Source of the DNA: an uncultured Veillonellaceae bacterium
GTDB taxonomy: Bacteria > Bacillota > Negativicutes > Veillonellales > Negativicoccaceae
Length of the DNA stretch: 64,000 bases
Direction of reading: 5' to 3'
Assembly (NCBI GenBank): GCA_945876385.1
Contig: CAMCNU010000001.1
Location: 362,105-426,104 of the forward strand
Shown: positions 1 to 9,018 of the stretch, one piece after another
Layout of the letters: every line of letters begins with the position of its first letter
Numbering within the stretch: position 1 is the stretch's first letter
Program-made: the position numbers and the translations under genes
Notes under the pieces: generated by a model
What the model was told of the DNA's origin: nothing
The model's database searches: none
What the model saw: only the letters and a program-made list of their open reading frames with translations

Positions 1-121
1 TCCCGCCGGCCGCCAGAGTCTCCGTCCACCAACCGCCCAACATAGCAATCTCATCCGCACGTGCCGCCATGGCCGCCAGCACTTCCGCATGCTGCGCCAT
101 GCCCTGTTTGACCACATCCAT
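1..121 (-). CDS. Partial protein, first 40 residues; possible SIS-domain isomerase (GmhA-like)
   Basis: Only the N-terminus is in the window; the gene runs off the left edge. The ATG overlaps the TAA of the dipeptidase by one base (TAATG), with GGAG about 9 bases upstream, so the two are probably translationally coupled. The 40 residues form an Ala-rich amphipathic helix followed by WWTETLAAGG, which resembles the helix just before the glycine-rich sugar-phosphate loop in sedoheptulose-7-phosphate isomerases. GmhA would fit an LPS-making diderm, but the diagnostic loop lies outside the window. The reading frame is well supported; the family assignment is a guess. Confidence 0.45.
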   Translation of the reverse strand, partial: MDVVKQGMAQHAEVLAAMAARADEIAMLGGWWTETLAAGG

Positions 122-1197
122 TACGCCTGCTCCGCATGCGGCAATGTATCACGCAAGAAACGCAGCGCGTTCTTGGCAAAAATCCGATCAATATCATCAT
201 CCGAGAAATCTTCCCGCTTAAGTGCCTGCACCAACTTATCCATTTCACTCGCATCATGCACTTCCAAGTAAGGCTGCACACCGTCAAAATCCGTCCCCAA
301 GGCGACCGTTTCAATCCCTGCCAAATTCACCATGTACCGTGCATGCTTGGCGATATCCGCCACTTTGGACACAATCAACGGCTCCGTCAACTCGCCTGTC
401 GGACGAGGTGCCTGTCCGGTTTGGATGGCGTGATATTCCTCTGTCGTGACCAGCCGCGAAAACATTTTCGGGTTATCAATTTCCCGCAACGACGTAATCG
501 GTTCGGGACTGACAAAATTACGAGAAAAATTGAGCCCGATAATTCCGCCTTTCTCCCCGTAGAGCCGCAACAAATCATCCGGCAAATTCCGCGTATGTTC
601 CTTGACGCGGCGGGCATTGGAATGAGACGCCATAACGGGGCGCGATGTGCGTTCCAATAGCTCACGCGTACCTTGGTCATTCAAATGGCTGGTATCCACG
701 ATGACACCATGGGACTGCATCCATTCGACAAACTCCCAGCCGCGCGCTGTCAGACCTTTGTCCTCACCTTCCGTTCCGTTCGGATAGCCGAGCTCATTGG
801 GGTAATTCCACGTCAACGTAATCAACCGCACCCCGTCATCATAAGCGGCCTGTAATTTATCCATGTCGCCGCCCAAGACGCCGCCTTCTTCGATTGATAA
901 CATGGCACCGACGACACCGTCACGGGCACAAGCGGAAATATCCTCATACGTCCGTACCTGCCGAATATACTGCGGATACTTTTCCATCTGCTCGGTAAAC
1001 ACCCGTTTCATCTCCGTATACCGCGCATATGCATCGGGATGCTCTTGCAAATCGACAAAAATCGCAAAATCCTGCAACAAATAATCGGAATGCCGCAACT
1101 TTTCGATATCGATGTTCCAGCAATTTCGATACAAATCGCCGCCTGCCGGGACATCCAACAATTTCATTAATGTGTCACAATGCAAGTCAATAATCAT
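121..1197 (-). CDS. Membrane dipeptidase family protein (peptidase M19)
   Basis: 358 residues, the usual length for the M19 (renal dipeptidase-like) family of zinc peptidases that cleave dipeptides, including those with a C-terminal D-residue. The metal-binding start is IIDLHCDTL (HxD at residues 6-8), with later family signatures SIEEGG, DTSHLN, ASHSNAR and ALGTDFDG. No signal peptide is visible, so it is probably cytoplasmic and may recycle peptides or peptidoglycan fragments. Its ATG follows the nrdR stop with no gap (TAAATG) and its own stop overlaps the next gene, so it sits in a three-gene unit with nrdR. The family is clear; the substrate is unknown. Confidence 0.88.
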   Translation of the reverse strand: MIIDLHCDTLMKLLDVPAGGDLYRNCWNIDIEKLRHSDYLLQDFAIFVDLQEHPDAYARYTEMKRVFTEQMEKYPQYIRQVRTYEDISACARDGVVGAMLSIEEGGVLGGDMDKLQAAYDDGVRLITLTWNYPNELGYPNGTEGEDKGLTARGWEFVEWMQSHGVIVDTSHLNDQGTRELLERTSRPVMASHSNARRVKEHTRNLPDDLLRLYGEKGGIIGLNFSRNFVSPEPITSLREIDNPKMFSRLVTTEEYHAIQTGQAPRPTGELTEPLIVSKVADIAKHARYMVNLAGIETVALGTDFDGVQPYLEVHDASEMDKLVQALKREDFSDDDIDRIFAKNALRFLRDTLPHAEQA

Positions 1198-1692
1198 TTA
1201 CGACTCCTCCTTCGGTGCTGCTGACGATGCACCATTCTGCGCCTGATTCATCAGCAATTCCAGCTCACGCATAAACTCATCGAGATTTTGAAATTTACGA
1301 TATACCGATGCAAATCGCACATAGGCGACTTGATCCAAATCCTTCAACTTACCTAATACCAATTCGCCCAGTTTGTCCGAATGGATTTCCTGCATCAGAC
1401 CGTTGCGGATTTCCCGTTCTACTTCGCTGACCAGTTCTTCCATCCGCTCCGTACTGATATTCCGTTTATCACATGCCCGCATAATTCCGCGCAACAATTT
1501 GCCACGGTCAAACATCTCCCGCCGATTTCCTTTTTTGATGACCACAAGCGGAGCCTCTTCCACCAGTTCATACGTCGTAAACCGCCGCTGGCATGACAAA
1601 CACTCCCGCCGTCGACGAATGGCGTTGCCGTCGTCGGTCACACGGGAATCCGTCACCTTGGTATCCTTGAATTGACAAAACGGACACTTCAT
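1198..1692 (-). CDS. nrdR: Transcriptional repressor NrdR
   Basis: 164 residues, typical of NrdR, the nucleotide-sensing repressor of ribonucleotide reductase genes. It opens with a zinc ribbon (CPFC at residues 3-6 and CLSC near 31-34) carrying the conserved RRRREC stretch, followed by an ATP-cone domain (from about residue 46, VVIKKGNRREMFDR) that reads the dATP/ATP state. The ATG is preceded by AAGGAGG and an extended -10 promoter. No nrd genes are in the window, so its targets lie elsewhere. It is the first gene of a nrdR-dipeptidase-SIS unit, an unusual pairing that probably reflects only shared transcription. Confidence 0.96.
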   Translation of the reverse strand: MKCPFCQFKDTKVTDSRVTDDGNAIRRRRECLSCQRRFTTYELVEEAPLVVIKKGNRREMFDRGKLLRGIMRACDKRNISTERMEELVSEVEREIRNGLMQEIHSDKLGELVLGKLKDLDQVAYVRFASVYRKFQNLDEFMRELELLMNQAQNGASSAAPKEES

Positions 1693-1728
1693 AATAAACC
1701 TCCTTACCGAATCAGGATTGATTACTTT

Positions 1729-1759
1729 ATTATATCACAGACACGATTGCGCTATACAA
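1729..1759 (-). promoter_or_regulatory. Promoter of nrdR
   Basis: Minus strand: TATAAT at 1734-1729 preceded by TG at the extended -10 position (TGATATAAT), with a weak -35 TTGTAT at 1759-1754 and a 19-base spacer. It lies between the leuS terminator and the nrdR ribosome binding site. Confidence 0.6.
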
Positions 1760-1790
1760 ACCGCCTTGCCTTTTCCCTATTGCCCGCAAC

Positions 1791-1820
1791 AAAAAACGGT
1801 CGAGAATCACTCTCGACCGT
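1791..1820 (-). terminator. Rho-independent terminator of leuS
   Basis: Ten-base-pair perfect stem ACGGTCGAGA / TCTCGACCGT with a 5-base loop, followed on the minus strand by six T. It starts seven bases after the leuS stop codon. Confidence 0.92.
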
Positions 1821-1826
1821 TGGTCA

Positions 1827-4298
1827 TTATTTCACAACAATATTGACAATCTTCCGCGGAATGACAATCACTTTGACAACGGTTTTGTCACCGATAAATT
1901 CCTGCACCCGCTCGCGTGCCAATGCCCGTTCCCGTACGGATGAGTCCTCTTCATCGACACCGACTTGCAACGTATCGCGCACTTTGCCGTTGACTTGAAC
2001 GGCAATTTCCACTTCGTCAACGACCAGTGCCTTCGCGTCGACTTGCGGCCACGGCGCACTATGCACGCTCGCTTCCGTTTCCCCCAACCCCTGCCACAAC
2101 TCTTCCGCAATGTGCGGGGTAAAGGGTGCCAACATGAGTATCAAATCGCGCAACAGCTCCTTACGGAACGCCCGTCCGATACGCACCGTATCACCGTCAA
2201 ACGCATACATCGCATTCACCAGCTCCATAATACTGCTGATGGCGGTGTTGAAATTGAATCGGCCGTCCAAATCGCTCGTCACCTTCTGGACCGTCTGATG
2301 CAATTTGCGGCGGAGCGCGATCTCACTTTCCGTCAGCGCGTCATCATGTGTCGGTAACGCAGCATACCGGTGTACAATCCGCCACACACGCTGCAAGAAA
2401 CGGAATGATCCTTCAACCCCCTGCTCACTCCAATCGAGATCGCGTTCTACCGGCGCCGCAAACAAAATGAACAGGCGAGCCGTGTCCGCGCCGTACTGAC
2501 GGATGATATCTTCCGGAGACACGACATTGCCTTTCGACTTGGACATTTTACCGCCGTCTTTGAGCACCATCCCCTGTGTCAGCAGTCGCTTGAACGGTTC
2601 TTCCGCCGCAATCATCCCGGCATCATGCAAGACCTTGGTAAAGAAGCGGGAGTACAGCAAATGCAAAATCGCATGCTCGATACCGCCGATATATTGATCG
2701 ACCTGCATCCAATAATCCGCCTTCTGACGGTCAAACGGCGCCTCCGTATTGCGTGCGTCCGCATACCGCAAAAAGTACCACGACGAATCGATGAACGTAT
2801 CCATCGTGTCGGTTTCCCGACGAGCCTGACCGCCACAATGCGGACAAGTCGTCGTAATAAAGTCCTCAGACGTTTCCAGCGGCGATGTCGCTCCGCCGAC
2901 GAAATCCACCTCCAACGGCAAACGTACAGGGAGATCTTCGGCGGGAACCGGCACAATGCCGCAAGTATCACAATATACCACGGGAATCGGTACGCCCCAA
3001 TAACGTTGTCGGGAAATCAACCAATCGCGCAAACGATAACGCACGTTTTTGTGACCGATGCCTTCCTTTGCCAAGCGTTCCGTGATTTTGTCACGTGCGA
3101 CGGCGCTTGTCATTCCACTGAATTCCTGCGAATCATACAGTACGCCGTCATCTACAAATGCACCGCCGGCCAAATCGGCGGCTTCGCCTGCAGCCGGTGC
3201 AATCACACCGGTCATCGGCAACTCATACTTACGAGCAAACGCCCAGTCGCGTGTATCATGCGCCGGGACGCCCATCACCGCGCCGGTCCCGTATTCTACC
3301 AAGACATAGTTCGCCACCCAAACAGGCACTTGCTGCCCGGTCAGCGGATGAATCGCATACCCTCCGGTAAAGACGCCTACCTTTTCCACCTCATCCGAAG
3401 TACGTTCGAGTTCGTTTAAATTGCGTACTTGTTCGACAAATTTACGCACGGCGTCCGCCTGCGGTTTGCCCGCGATGATTTTTTCAACCAGAGGATGCTC
3501 CGGCGCCAACACGACATACGATACACCGTAAACCGTATCGACACGCGTCGTATAAACCGCAACGGATTCCTCGGGGAAATCCGCCAGCGCAAAGGAAAAT
3601 TCCGTCCCTTCACTGCGACCGATCCAGTTGCGCTGCATCATCTTGACCCGTTCCGGCCATCCTTCCAACTGATCAAGATCTGCCAACAAGCGATCCGCAT
3701 AATCGGTAATCCGCAAGAACCACTGTTCCAGATTCTTTTTGACGACCGGCTCATCACACCGCCAGCAGGCACCGTCAATGACCTGTTCATTGGCCAGAAC
3801 GGTATGACAGTGATTACACCAATTCACTTTGGCCCCTTTGCGGTAGGCCAGTCCTTTTTCGTAGAACAGCAAAAAGAGCTGCTGGGTCCAACGATAATAT
3901 TCCTCATCACAAGTGGCGAACTCTTTATCCCAATCGTAAAACAACCCCAGCGCCTTTTGTTGGCGCTTCATATTGGCGATATTCTTATAGGTCCATTCAT
4001 CCGGATGAATCCCGCGCGCAATGGCGGCATTTTCCGCGGGCATGCCGAAGGCATCCCATCCCATCGGATGCAATACATTATATCCTTGCATCGACTTGAA
4101 GCGTGCGATGACGTCGCCGATTGAATAATTGCGCACGTGGCCCATGTGCAAATTGCCCGACGGATACGGAAACATCTCCAATACATAGTACTTGTCTTTA
4201 TCCGCATCCGTACCGGTCTTCGCCTGCTGATGCGCATCCCAAACCGCCTGCCATTTCGGCTCAATCTCTGCCGGTATATATTTCGACTCGACTTCCAT
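1827..4298 (-). CDS. leuS: Leucine--tRNA ligase
   Basis: 823 residues, bacterial LeuRS size; charges tRNA-Leu with leucine and edits mischarged tRNA. Class I signatures are present: PYPSGNLHMGH (the HIGH motif) near the N-terminus and KMSKSKGN before the anticodon-binding domain. The CP1 editing domain with its TTRVDT-type motif lies between them, and cysteine pairs suggest a zinc insert. The start is the ATG at 4298, eight bases after AGGAGG; an upstream in-frame ATG at 4322 has no Shine-Dalgarno. No T-box leader fits in the short upstream gap, which mostly holds the terminator of the preceding gene. Confidence 0.97.
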   Translation of the reverse strand: MEVESKYIPAEIEPKWQAVWDAHQQAKTGTDADKDKYYVLEMFPYPSGNLHMGHVRNYSIGDVIARFKSMQGYNVLHPMGWDAFGMPAENAAIARGIHPDEWTYKNIANMKRQQKALGLFYDWDKEFATCDEEYYRWTQQLFLLFYEKGLAYRKGAKVNWCNHCHTVLANEQVIDGACWRCDEPVVKKNLEQWFLRITDYADRLLADLDQLEGWPERVKMMQRNWIGRSEGTEFSFALADFPEESVAVYTTRVDTVYGVSYVVLAPEHPLVEKIIAGKPQADAVRKFVEQVRNLNELERTSDEVEKVGVFTGGYAIHPLTGQQVPVWVANYVLVEYGTGAVMGVPAHDTRDWAFARKYELPMTGVIAPAAGEAADLAGGAFVDDGVLYDSQEFSGMTSAVARDKITERLAKEGIGHKNVRYRLRDWLISRQRYWGVPIPVVYCDTCGIVPVPAEDLPVRLPLEVDFVGGATSPLETSEDFITTTCPHCGGQARRETDTMDTFIDSSWYFLRYADARNTEAPFDRQKADYWMQVDQYIGGIEHAILHLLYSRFFTKVLHDAGMIAAEEPFKRLLTQGMVLKDGGKMSKSKGNVVSPEDIIRQYGADTARLFILFAAPVERDLDWSEQGVEGSFRFLQRVWRIVHRYAALPTHDDALTESEIALRRKLHQTVQKVTSDLDGRFNFNTAISSIMELVNAMYAFDGDTVRIGRAFRKELLRDLILMLAPFTPHIAEELWQGLGETEASVHSAPWPQVDAKALVVDEVEIAVQVNGKVRDTLQVGVDEEDSSVRERALARERVQEFIGDKTVVKVIVIPRKIVNIVVK

Positions 4299-4342
4299 CA
4301 CTCTTCCTCCTGTCAGCACCATTCATTTCTAAAAAAATATAC

Positions 4343-4370
4343 AAAAAATGCAGTTGGCGTCAACTGCATT
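4343..4370 (-). terminator. Terminator of the der-to-coaD operon
   Basis: Ten-base-pair stem AATGCAGTTG / CAACTGCATT with a GCGT loop and a minus-strand T tract, 27 bases after the stop of the coiled-coil gene. It lies only 44 bases from the leuS start. Confidence 0.9.
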
Positions 4371-4397
4371 TCCCCGCAATTGCGGTTGACTTGCATA

Positions 4398-4877
4398 TTA
4401 ATGCTCCTCGGAATGCACATCCGTCGGATTCGTATGCTGTTGCATCAGGCTTTCCCGATTTTGCCGCAACGAATCCAGTGTCTGTTCCATGTTATCTTCC
4501 ACATACTTCAGCACATCCGTCGCATAGGTCAGTGCATTGGTATTCATAGTCCGTGCCGACTCTTCCGCCGCCGCCACAATCTCATTGGCACGTTCCTGTG
4601 CCATCTTCACCAATTCGCTTTCTTCGGTGATTTGCGCAATATAATCTTTCGCCTGCGCCACGATTTTTTCCGCTTCTTTCTGTGCTTCCAGCTTGCGTTG
4701 GTCAGCATCAGCGACAATCGACTGCGCTTTGGCCAGTTCATTCGGCAACGACTGATTGATTTCATCAATCAAACGCATCGCTTCGTCGACATTGACCGCT
4801 CTCTTCCCGACAAACGGAATTCCGCATCCGTCCATAATCAAATCTTCGAGTTCTTTCAACAATGCTTGCGTGTCCAT
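4398..4877 (-). CDS. Coiled-coil protein downstream of coaD, function unknown
   Basis: 159 residues, strongly charged and helical. From about residue 45 to 120 the sequence is a continuous Ala/Glu/Lys-rich coiled coil (for example AQKEAEKIVAQAKDYIAQIT), like the b-subunit stalk of ATP synthases or DivIVA-type scaffolds. There is no membrane segment, which argues against a real ATPase b subunit. A conserved-looking N-terminal DGCGIPFVGKRAVNVDEA element precedes the coil. The start chosen is the ATG at 4877, eight bases from GAGGAG; an ATG at 4883 overlaps the coaD stop (TGATG). It is the last gene of the der-plsY-gpsA-rsmD-coaD unit. A structural or division role is only a guess. Confidence 0.75.
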   Translation of the reverse strand: MDTQALLKELEDLIMDGCGIPFVGKRAVNVDEAMRLIDEINQSLPNELAKAQSIVADADQRKLEAQKEAEKIVAQAKDYIAQITEESELVKMAQERANEIVAAAEESARTMNTNALTYATDVLKYVEDNMEQTLDSLRQNRESLMQQHTNPTDVHSEEH

Positions 4878-4882
4878 ACTCA

Positions 4883-5383
4883 TCACTCCTCGGTTTCTTT
4901 TTGCAATCGATTCATCTTCGCCGCCAGTGCTTGTTCCACACAGGGCGGCACCAAATGTGTCACTTTGCCGCCGAAGCGGGCCAATTCGCGTACGCCGGAC
5001 GAGCTTAGATACGAATACTCGCCGCGCGTCATAAAAAACGCCGTTTCGATATCCGGATCAATACTTTTAATCAACAGCGCCCGCTGAAACTCATATTCGA
5101 AATCACTGAATGCCCGCAGACCGCGAATAATCAATCTCGCCCCGCGGCTGCGAACATATTCGTTCAACAGCCCCGAAAAAGAGTCCACCTCGACATTCGG
5201 AATATCGCGTGTTGCTTCTGCCAGTAGCGCGACCCGCTCTTCAATCGTAAAGAGCGGTTGTTTATTCGGATTGATAAATACAGCGACAATCAACTTGTCT
5301 ACCAATCCGGCGCTTCGCTTAATAATATCAATATGACCTTTCGTTACGGGATCAAAACTCCCGGAACAAACTGCTGTCCGCAT
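4883..5383 (-). CDS. coaD: Phosphopantetheine adenylyltransferase
   Basis: 166 residues, normal length. It makes dephospho-CoA from 4'-phosphopantetheine and ATP in CoA synthesis. The nucleotidyltransferase signature SGSFDPVTKGH (TxGH at the N-terminus) and the C-terminal loop YSYLSSSGVRE are intact, as is IIRGLRAFSDFEYEFQ. The gene begins 32 bases inside rsmD, a common Firmicute arrangement (rsmD-coaD), and its stop overlaps an ATG of the following coiled-coil gene. Confidence 0.97.
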   Translation of the reverse strand: MRTAVCSGSFDPVTKGHIDIIKRSAGLVDKLIVAVFINPNKQPLFTIEERVALLAEATRDIPNVEVDSFSGLLNEYVRSRGARLIIRGLRAFSDFEYEFQRALLIKSIDPDIETAFFMTRGEYSYLSSSGVRELARFGGKVTHLVPPCVEQALAAKMNRLQKETEE

Positions 5384-5945
5384 CTACGTTCTCCCCTGCC
5401 GTATATTGTAAATATGTCATACAAGTATGTCGGTATCGTTTCTCTTTTACCACGTCGAATGCAGTCGGCCACGCCACCTGCTCGGTATCTGCATGTTCCA
5501 CCGCCACATACGCGTTCGGGCGCAACAGCGAATACACCGTAAGCTGCTCCAATACGGGTAAAATCAGACCTTTCCCGTAAGGCGGATCCATAAAGACATA
5601 ATCAAAGGGCAATGCATCTGTCACCGCCAAGCGTTGTAACCCCGCCTGCGCGGAAAGAGGAAGCACTGTCAATCGATCCTGCACTCGACAATGTACGGCA
5701 TTTTGTAGGATGCACCGTGCCGTTGCGCGATCAATGGCGACTGCCGTCGCCGCTCCGCGGCTTAAAGCCTCAATCGCCATAGCACCGGTTCCTGCATAGA
5801 CATCCAACACGCGCGCATCTTCCAGCCCCCATGCCGTCACCACGTTAAACACCGCTTCGCGCACCTGATCCTGAGTCGGTCGGGTACGCATTCCTCTCGG
5901 CGCATTAATCGTATGGCCTTTTGCCGTTCCGGCAATAATTCGCAT
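5352..5945 (-). CDS. rsmD: 16S rRNA (guanine(966)-N(2))-methyltransferase RsmD
   Basis: 197 residues with the RsmD start MRIIAGTAKG and the SAM-binding fold: DVYAGTGAMAIEALSRGA (motif I) and the N6-adenine/N2-guanine methylase motif FMDPPYGKG near residue 128. It methylates G966 of 16S rRNA during 30S assembly. The ATG at 5945 is preceded by an AGGTG-type Shine-Dalgarno. The gene overlaps coaD by 32 bases. Confidence 0.95.
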   Translation of the reverse strand: MRIIAGTAKGHTINAPRGMRTRPTQDQVREAVFNVVTAWGLEDARVLDVYAGTGAMAIEALSRGAATAVAIDRATARCILQNAVHCRVQDRLTVLPLSAQAGLQRLAVTDALPFDYVFMDPPYGKGLILPVLEQLTVYSLLRPNAYVAVEHADTEQVAWPTAFDVVKEKRYRHTCMTYLQYTAGENVDADSSLFREF

Positions 5946-5982
5946 GATACACCTATTTCATCCACATTATAACATTCATGAC

Positions 5983-7005
5983 TTATCTTGCAAAGAAGCC
6001 GTCAAAAACAGGCTCCTGTACTTCCGCCTTTTTCTCTCGATTCATCAGCGTCCGCAACGCATCTTCCGGATTGGTCTCACCGCCAAGTACCCGATACACT
6101 TGCTCGGTAATCGGCATCTCAATCCCGAATCGCTCCGCCAGCGGATACACAATCTTCGTCGTACGGACGCCTTCGACCACCTTGTTCGTCCGCCCCAAGA
6201 CTTCGTCGAGCGGCGTGCCTTGACCGAGTGCATAGCCGGCCGCATGGTTGCGACTGTGCACACTGGTGCAAGTCACAATCAAATCCCCCATCCCCGACAG
6301 GCCGAACAGCGTACTCGTCTCCGCGCCGTAATGGCGGGCAAAGCGGGCGATTTCCGTCAATCCGCGGGTAATGAGCGCAGCCCGGGTATTGTCACCGTAC
6401 TGTAGACCGTCGGTCACGCCGGCGGCCAGCGCGATAATATTTTTCAGCGCGCCGCCGTACTCCACCCCCACCAAGTCAGTACTGAAGTAGACCCGAAAAT
6501 GCGGCATCATATAGACATCCTGCGCTGCCAATGCCGTCGACCGCTCCGCGGCCGCCACAACACTGGCCGCCGGCTGTCCTTTGCCGACTTCTTCGGCATG
6601 ATTCGGGCCGGACAGCACGGCAATGCGACTTGTTTTAGCCGCCACTTGCTCGGCAATCACCGCCGACAGCCGCCGCCCGTCACGGGACAAACCTTTGGCC
6701 GTAGAAATGACCAACGCATTCTTTTGCAAAAACGGAGCAATCGAGGCGGCGGTTTCTTCAATTGCCAAAGACGGCGTTGCCAAAATCACCGTATCCGCCC
6801 GTGCCGCTTCTTCCAAATCGGAAGTCAAGCGCACATGCGTCGGAATATATACCCCTTTTACATAATCCGGATTCTCATGGATGTCTGCAATATCCGCCAA
6901 CACTTTCCGATTGCGCGAATATAAAATAATATCTTCATGTTTTTGTGCCAGTTGTGATACCATCGCGGTTCCCCAACCGCCGGCACCGATCATTGCCACA
7001 CTCAC
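5983..7005 (-). CDS. gpsA: Glycerol-3-phosphate dehydrogenase [NAD(P)+]
   Basis: 340 residues. Makes sn-glycerol-3-phosphate from dihydroxyacetone phosphate for phospholipid synthesis. The Rossmann motif MIGAGGWGTAM is at the N-terminus, LSGPNHAEEV in the middle, and the catalytic EYGGALKNIIALAAG and GLSGMGDLIVTC regions follow. The start is a GTG at 7005, five bases after the plsY stop; GTGAGTGTGGCAATG offers nearby alternatives. Together with plsY it supplies the head group and first acyl transfer of phospholipid synthesis, so the pairing is functional. Confidence 0.96.
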   Translation of the reverse strand: MSVAMIGAGGWGTAMVSQLAQKHEDIILYSRNRKVLADIADIHENPDYVKGVYIPTHVRLTSDLEEAARADTVILATPSLAIEETAASIAPFLQKNALVISTAKGLSRDGRRLSAVIAEQVAAKTSRIAVLSGPNHAEEVGKGQPAASVVAAAERSTALAAQDVYMMPHFRVYFSTDLVGVEYGGALKNIIALAAGVTDGLQYGDNTRAALITRGLTEIARFARHYGAETSTLFGLSGMGDLIVTCTSVHSRNHAAGYALGQGTPLDEVLGRTNKVVEGVRTTKIVYPLAERFGIEMPITEQVYRVLGGETNPEDALRTLMNREKKAEVQEPVFDGFFAR

Positions 7006-7009
7006 ACTA

Positions 7010-7597
7010 TCACTTCTTTCCTCGCTGAATTTGTGACTCTTCTCCGCGCCATAAACGGATGATATTATCGCGGTGCTTGGCGATTACCAATACACTCCCG
7101 ACCGCACCGAAAACCGCATATTCCCACGGTTCTCCCCGCCACCAAACTACAATGGGCGGTACCAATGCCGCGACGATAGACGCCAATGATACGATTCGTT
7201 TCCAGGCCACAATCACCGCCCAGACGAAAAATGCCGCCAGGGCAGCCACCGGCGAAAGATACATAAAGACACCGACACCGGTTGCAACCCCTCGCCCGCC
7301 GTGAAATCCCATCCAAACGGACCACATATGCCCGATGACAGCAAACGCCGCACAGCCGACCATCCGCAGAGGATCGGGATCACCGAATGAGACGGCCACA
7401 AACCCTTTGAAAAAATCCCCTAAAAAGACCAATATCGCAGCTTTCGCCCCTAACATGCGATAGGCATTCGTAGCGCCCGTATTGTGGCTGCCGACTTGAC
7501 GCAAATCGGTTTGATACAGCCACCGACCAATCCACAAACCGCTCGGAATCGACCCCAGCAAATAGGCTGCTAACCACGCCAACAGCGTATATATCAT
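7010..7597 (-). CDS. plsY: Glycerol-3-phosphate acyltransferase PlsY
   Basis: 195 residues, an integral membrane enzyme that moves acyl groups from acyl-phosphate to glycerol-3-phosphate. Signatures are GSIPSG (residues 16-21), SHNTGATNAYRMLG and the glycine-rich GFHGGRGVATGVGVF segment; about five membrane helices are visible. The ATG overlaps the der stop by four bases (ATGA). The acceptor enzyme gpsA follows directly. Confidence 0.96.
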   Translation of the reverse strand: MIYTLLAWLAAYLLGSIPSGLWIGRWLYQTDLRQVGSHNTGATNAYRMLGAKAAILVFLGDFFKGFVAVSFGDPDPLRMVGCAAFAVIGHMWSVWMGFHGGRGVATGVGVFMYLSPVAALAAFFVWAVIVAWKRIVSLASIVAALVPPIVVWWRGEPWEYAVFGAVGSVLVIAKHRDNIIRLWRGEESQIQRGKK

Positions 7598-8925
7598 TCC
7601 TGCTCATCCTTTTTGCCGCGAATTACCAATCGAATCGGGCTGCCTTCAAACCCGAACGCTTCCCGCAGTCTGTTTTCCAAAAACCTGACATACGAAAAAT
7701 GTACCCATTCCGCTTGATTGACAAACAGTACAAAGGTCGGCGGTTTCACGGACACCTGTGTCATATAATATAAATTGACCTTGTTTCCGTTTTTCATCGG
7801 CGGCGGATTAATCAGCTTCGCATCCGCCAGCAGTTCATTCAGAACACCGGTCGAAACGCGCATACTTTGCTGTTCCGCCACATAGTTAATCAAATCTCCC
7901 AAACGGTAAATCCGCTGTTTCGTCAATGCGGAAGCGAACAAAATCGGCGCGTATTGCAAAAACGCCAGCTTGTCCCGTACCGTTTCCGCATACGCCTCGG
8001 CGGTTTTGCTGTCCTTCTCGATTAAATCCCATTTGTTGACCAAGATAATGATTCCTTTGCCGGACTCATGGGCATACCCGGCAATCTTGGTATCCTGCTC
8101 CGTGACGCCGTCAACCGCATCCAAGACCAATACCACGACATCCGAACGGTCAATGGCCCGCAACGAACGAATCACACTGTAATGCTCAACCGGCAAGTCG
8201 ATTTTGGCTTTACGACGCATCCCCGCCGTATCAATCAACACCATCTCTTCGCCGTGATGCTTCCATACGGTATCGATAGAGTCTCTCGTTGTCCCGGGCA
8301 CATCGCTGACAATGACGCGCTCTTCTCCCAGCAGCGCATTCGTCAATGACGACTTCCCCACATTGGGTCGTCCCACCAGGGACACATGCACCCGCTCGTC
8401 GGGCTCGTTTTCCGTAACGACTTTCGTAAATGCCGAGGTAACCGCATCCAGCAAGTCCCCCAGCCCTAAAAAATTGCTTGCGGAAATGCCGTACGGTTCA
8501 CCCAGTCCCAGCGAATAGAATTCATACACATTCATTTCCTGCGCCGGACTGTCCACTTTATTGACCGCCAAAACGACCGGTTTACCGCAGTTTCGCAGCA
8601 ATCGTGCTACTTGTTCGTCATCATTGGTTACGCCGGTACGTCCGTCGCAAACAAAAATGATTACGTCCGCTTCCATTATCGCAAGCTGTGCCTGCGCCTT
8701 CGTACTGATGGCGATATGATTGTCGCTGTCGGCCAAAAACTCGATGCCGCCCGTATCAATCAATGTAAAATGATACTGTAGCCATTCGGCATCAAAATAA
8801 ATCCGGTCTCTGGTAACGCCCGGTATATCTTCAACGATTGAAATCCGTTTGTTGACAATGGCATTAAACAGTGTCGATTTACCGACATTCGGTCTACCGA
8901 CAACTGCAACCAAAGGTTTGTCCAT
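7594..8925 (-). CDS. der: GTPase Der (EngA)
   Basis: 443 residues with two tandem Era-like GTPase domains, each with its P-loop GRPNVGKS (residues 10-17 and again near 185), and a C-terminal KH-like domain. Der is an essential factor in 50S ribosome assembly. The ATG at 8925 is chosen over an in-frame ATG at 8961 because GGAG lies six bases upstream and MDKPLVAVVG matches the family start. It begins 17 bases after the U-tract of the preceding terminator, so a separate promoter is not evident. Confidence 0.97.
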   Translation of the reverse strand: MDKPLVAVVGRPNVGKSTLFNAIVNKRISIVEDIPGVTRDRIYFDAEWLQYHFTLIDTGGIEFLADSDNHIAISTKAQAQLAIMEADVIIFVCDGRTGVTNDDEQVARLLRNCGKPVVLAVNKVDSPAQEMNVYEFYSLGLGEPYGISASNFLGLGDLLDAVTSAFTKVVTENEPDERVHVSLVGRPNVGKSSLTNALLGEERVIVSDVPGTTRDSIDTVWKHHGEEMVLIDTAGMRRKAKIDLPVEHYSVIRSLRAIDRSDVVVLVLDAVDGVTEQDTKIAGYAHESGKGIIILVNKWDLIEKDSKTAEAYAETVRDKLAFLQYAPILFASALTKQRIYRLGDLINYVAEQQSMRVSTGVLNELLADAKLINPPPMKNGNKVNLYYMTQVSVKPPTFVLFVNQAEWVHFSYVRFLENRLREAFGFEGSPIRLVIRGKKDEQE

Positions 8926-8941
8926 ACTCACTCCATTGAAT

Positions 8942-8978
8942 GAAAAATGCGGGAAATTCAACTGCCATCTCCCGCATT
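8942..8978 (-). terminator. Terminator of the scpA-to-ispH operon
   Basis: Nine-base-pair stem AATGCGGGA / TCCCGCATT with a 15-base loop and a minus-strand T5 tract. Its 3' end is 17 bases before the der ATG. Confidence 0.85.
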
Positions 8979-9018
8979 CGTTCTACTATCCTACCAACAC
9001 TACCTTCTCGGCAGATTC

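Noticed and set aside
4299..4397. T-box leader before leuS
   Set aside because: The gap is about 100 bases and is mostly the terminator of the preceding gene; no specifier loop or T-box sequence fits.
4398..4877. ATP synthase subunit b
   Set aside because: The coiled coil resembles a stalk, but there is no membrane anchor and no other ATP synthase gene.
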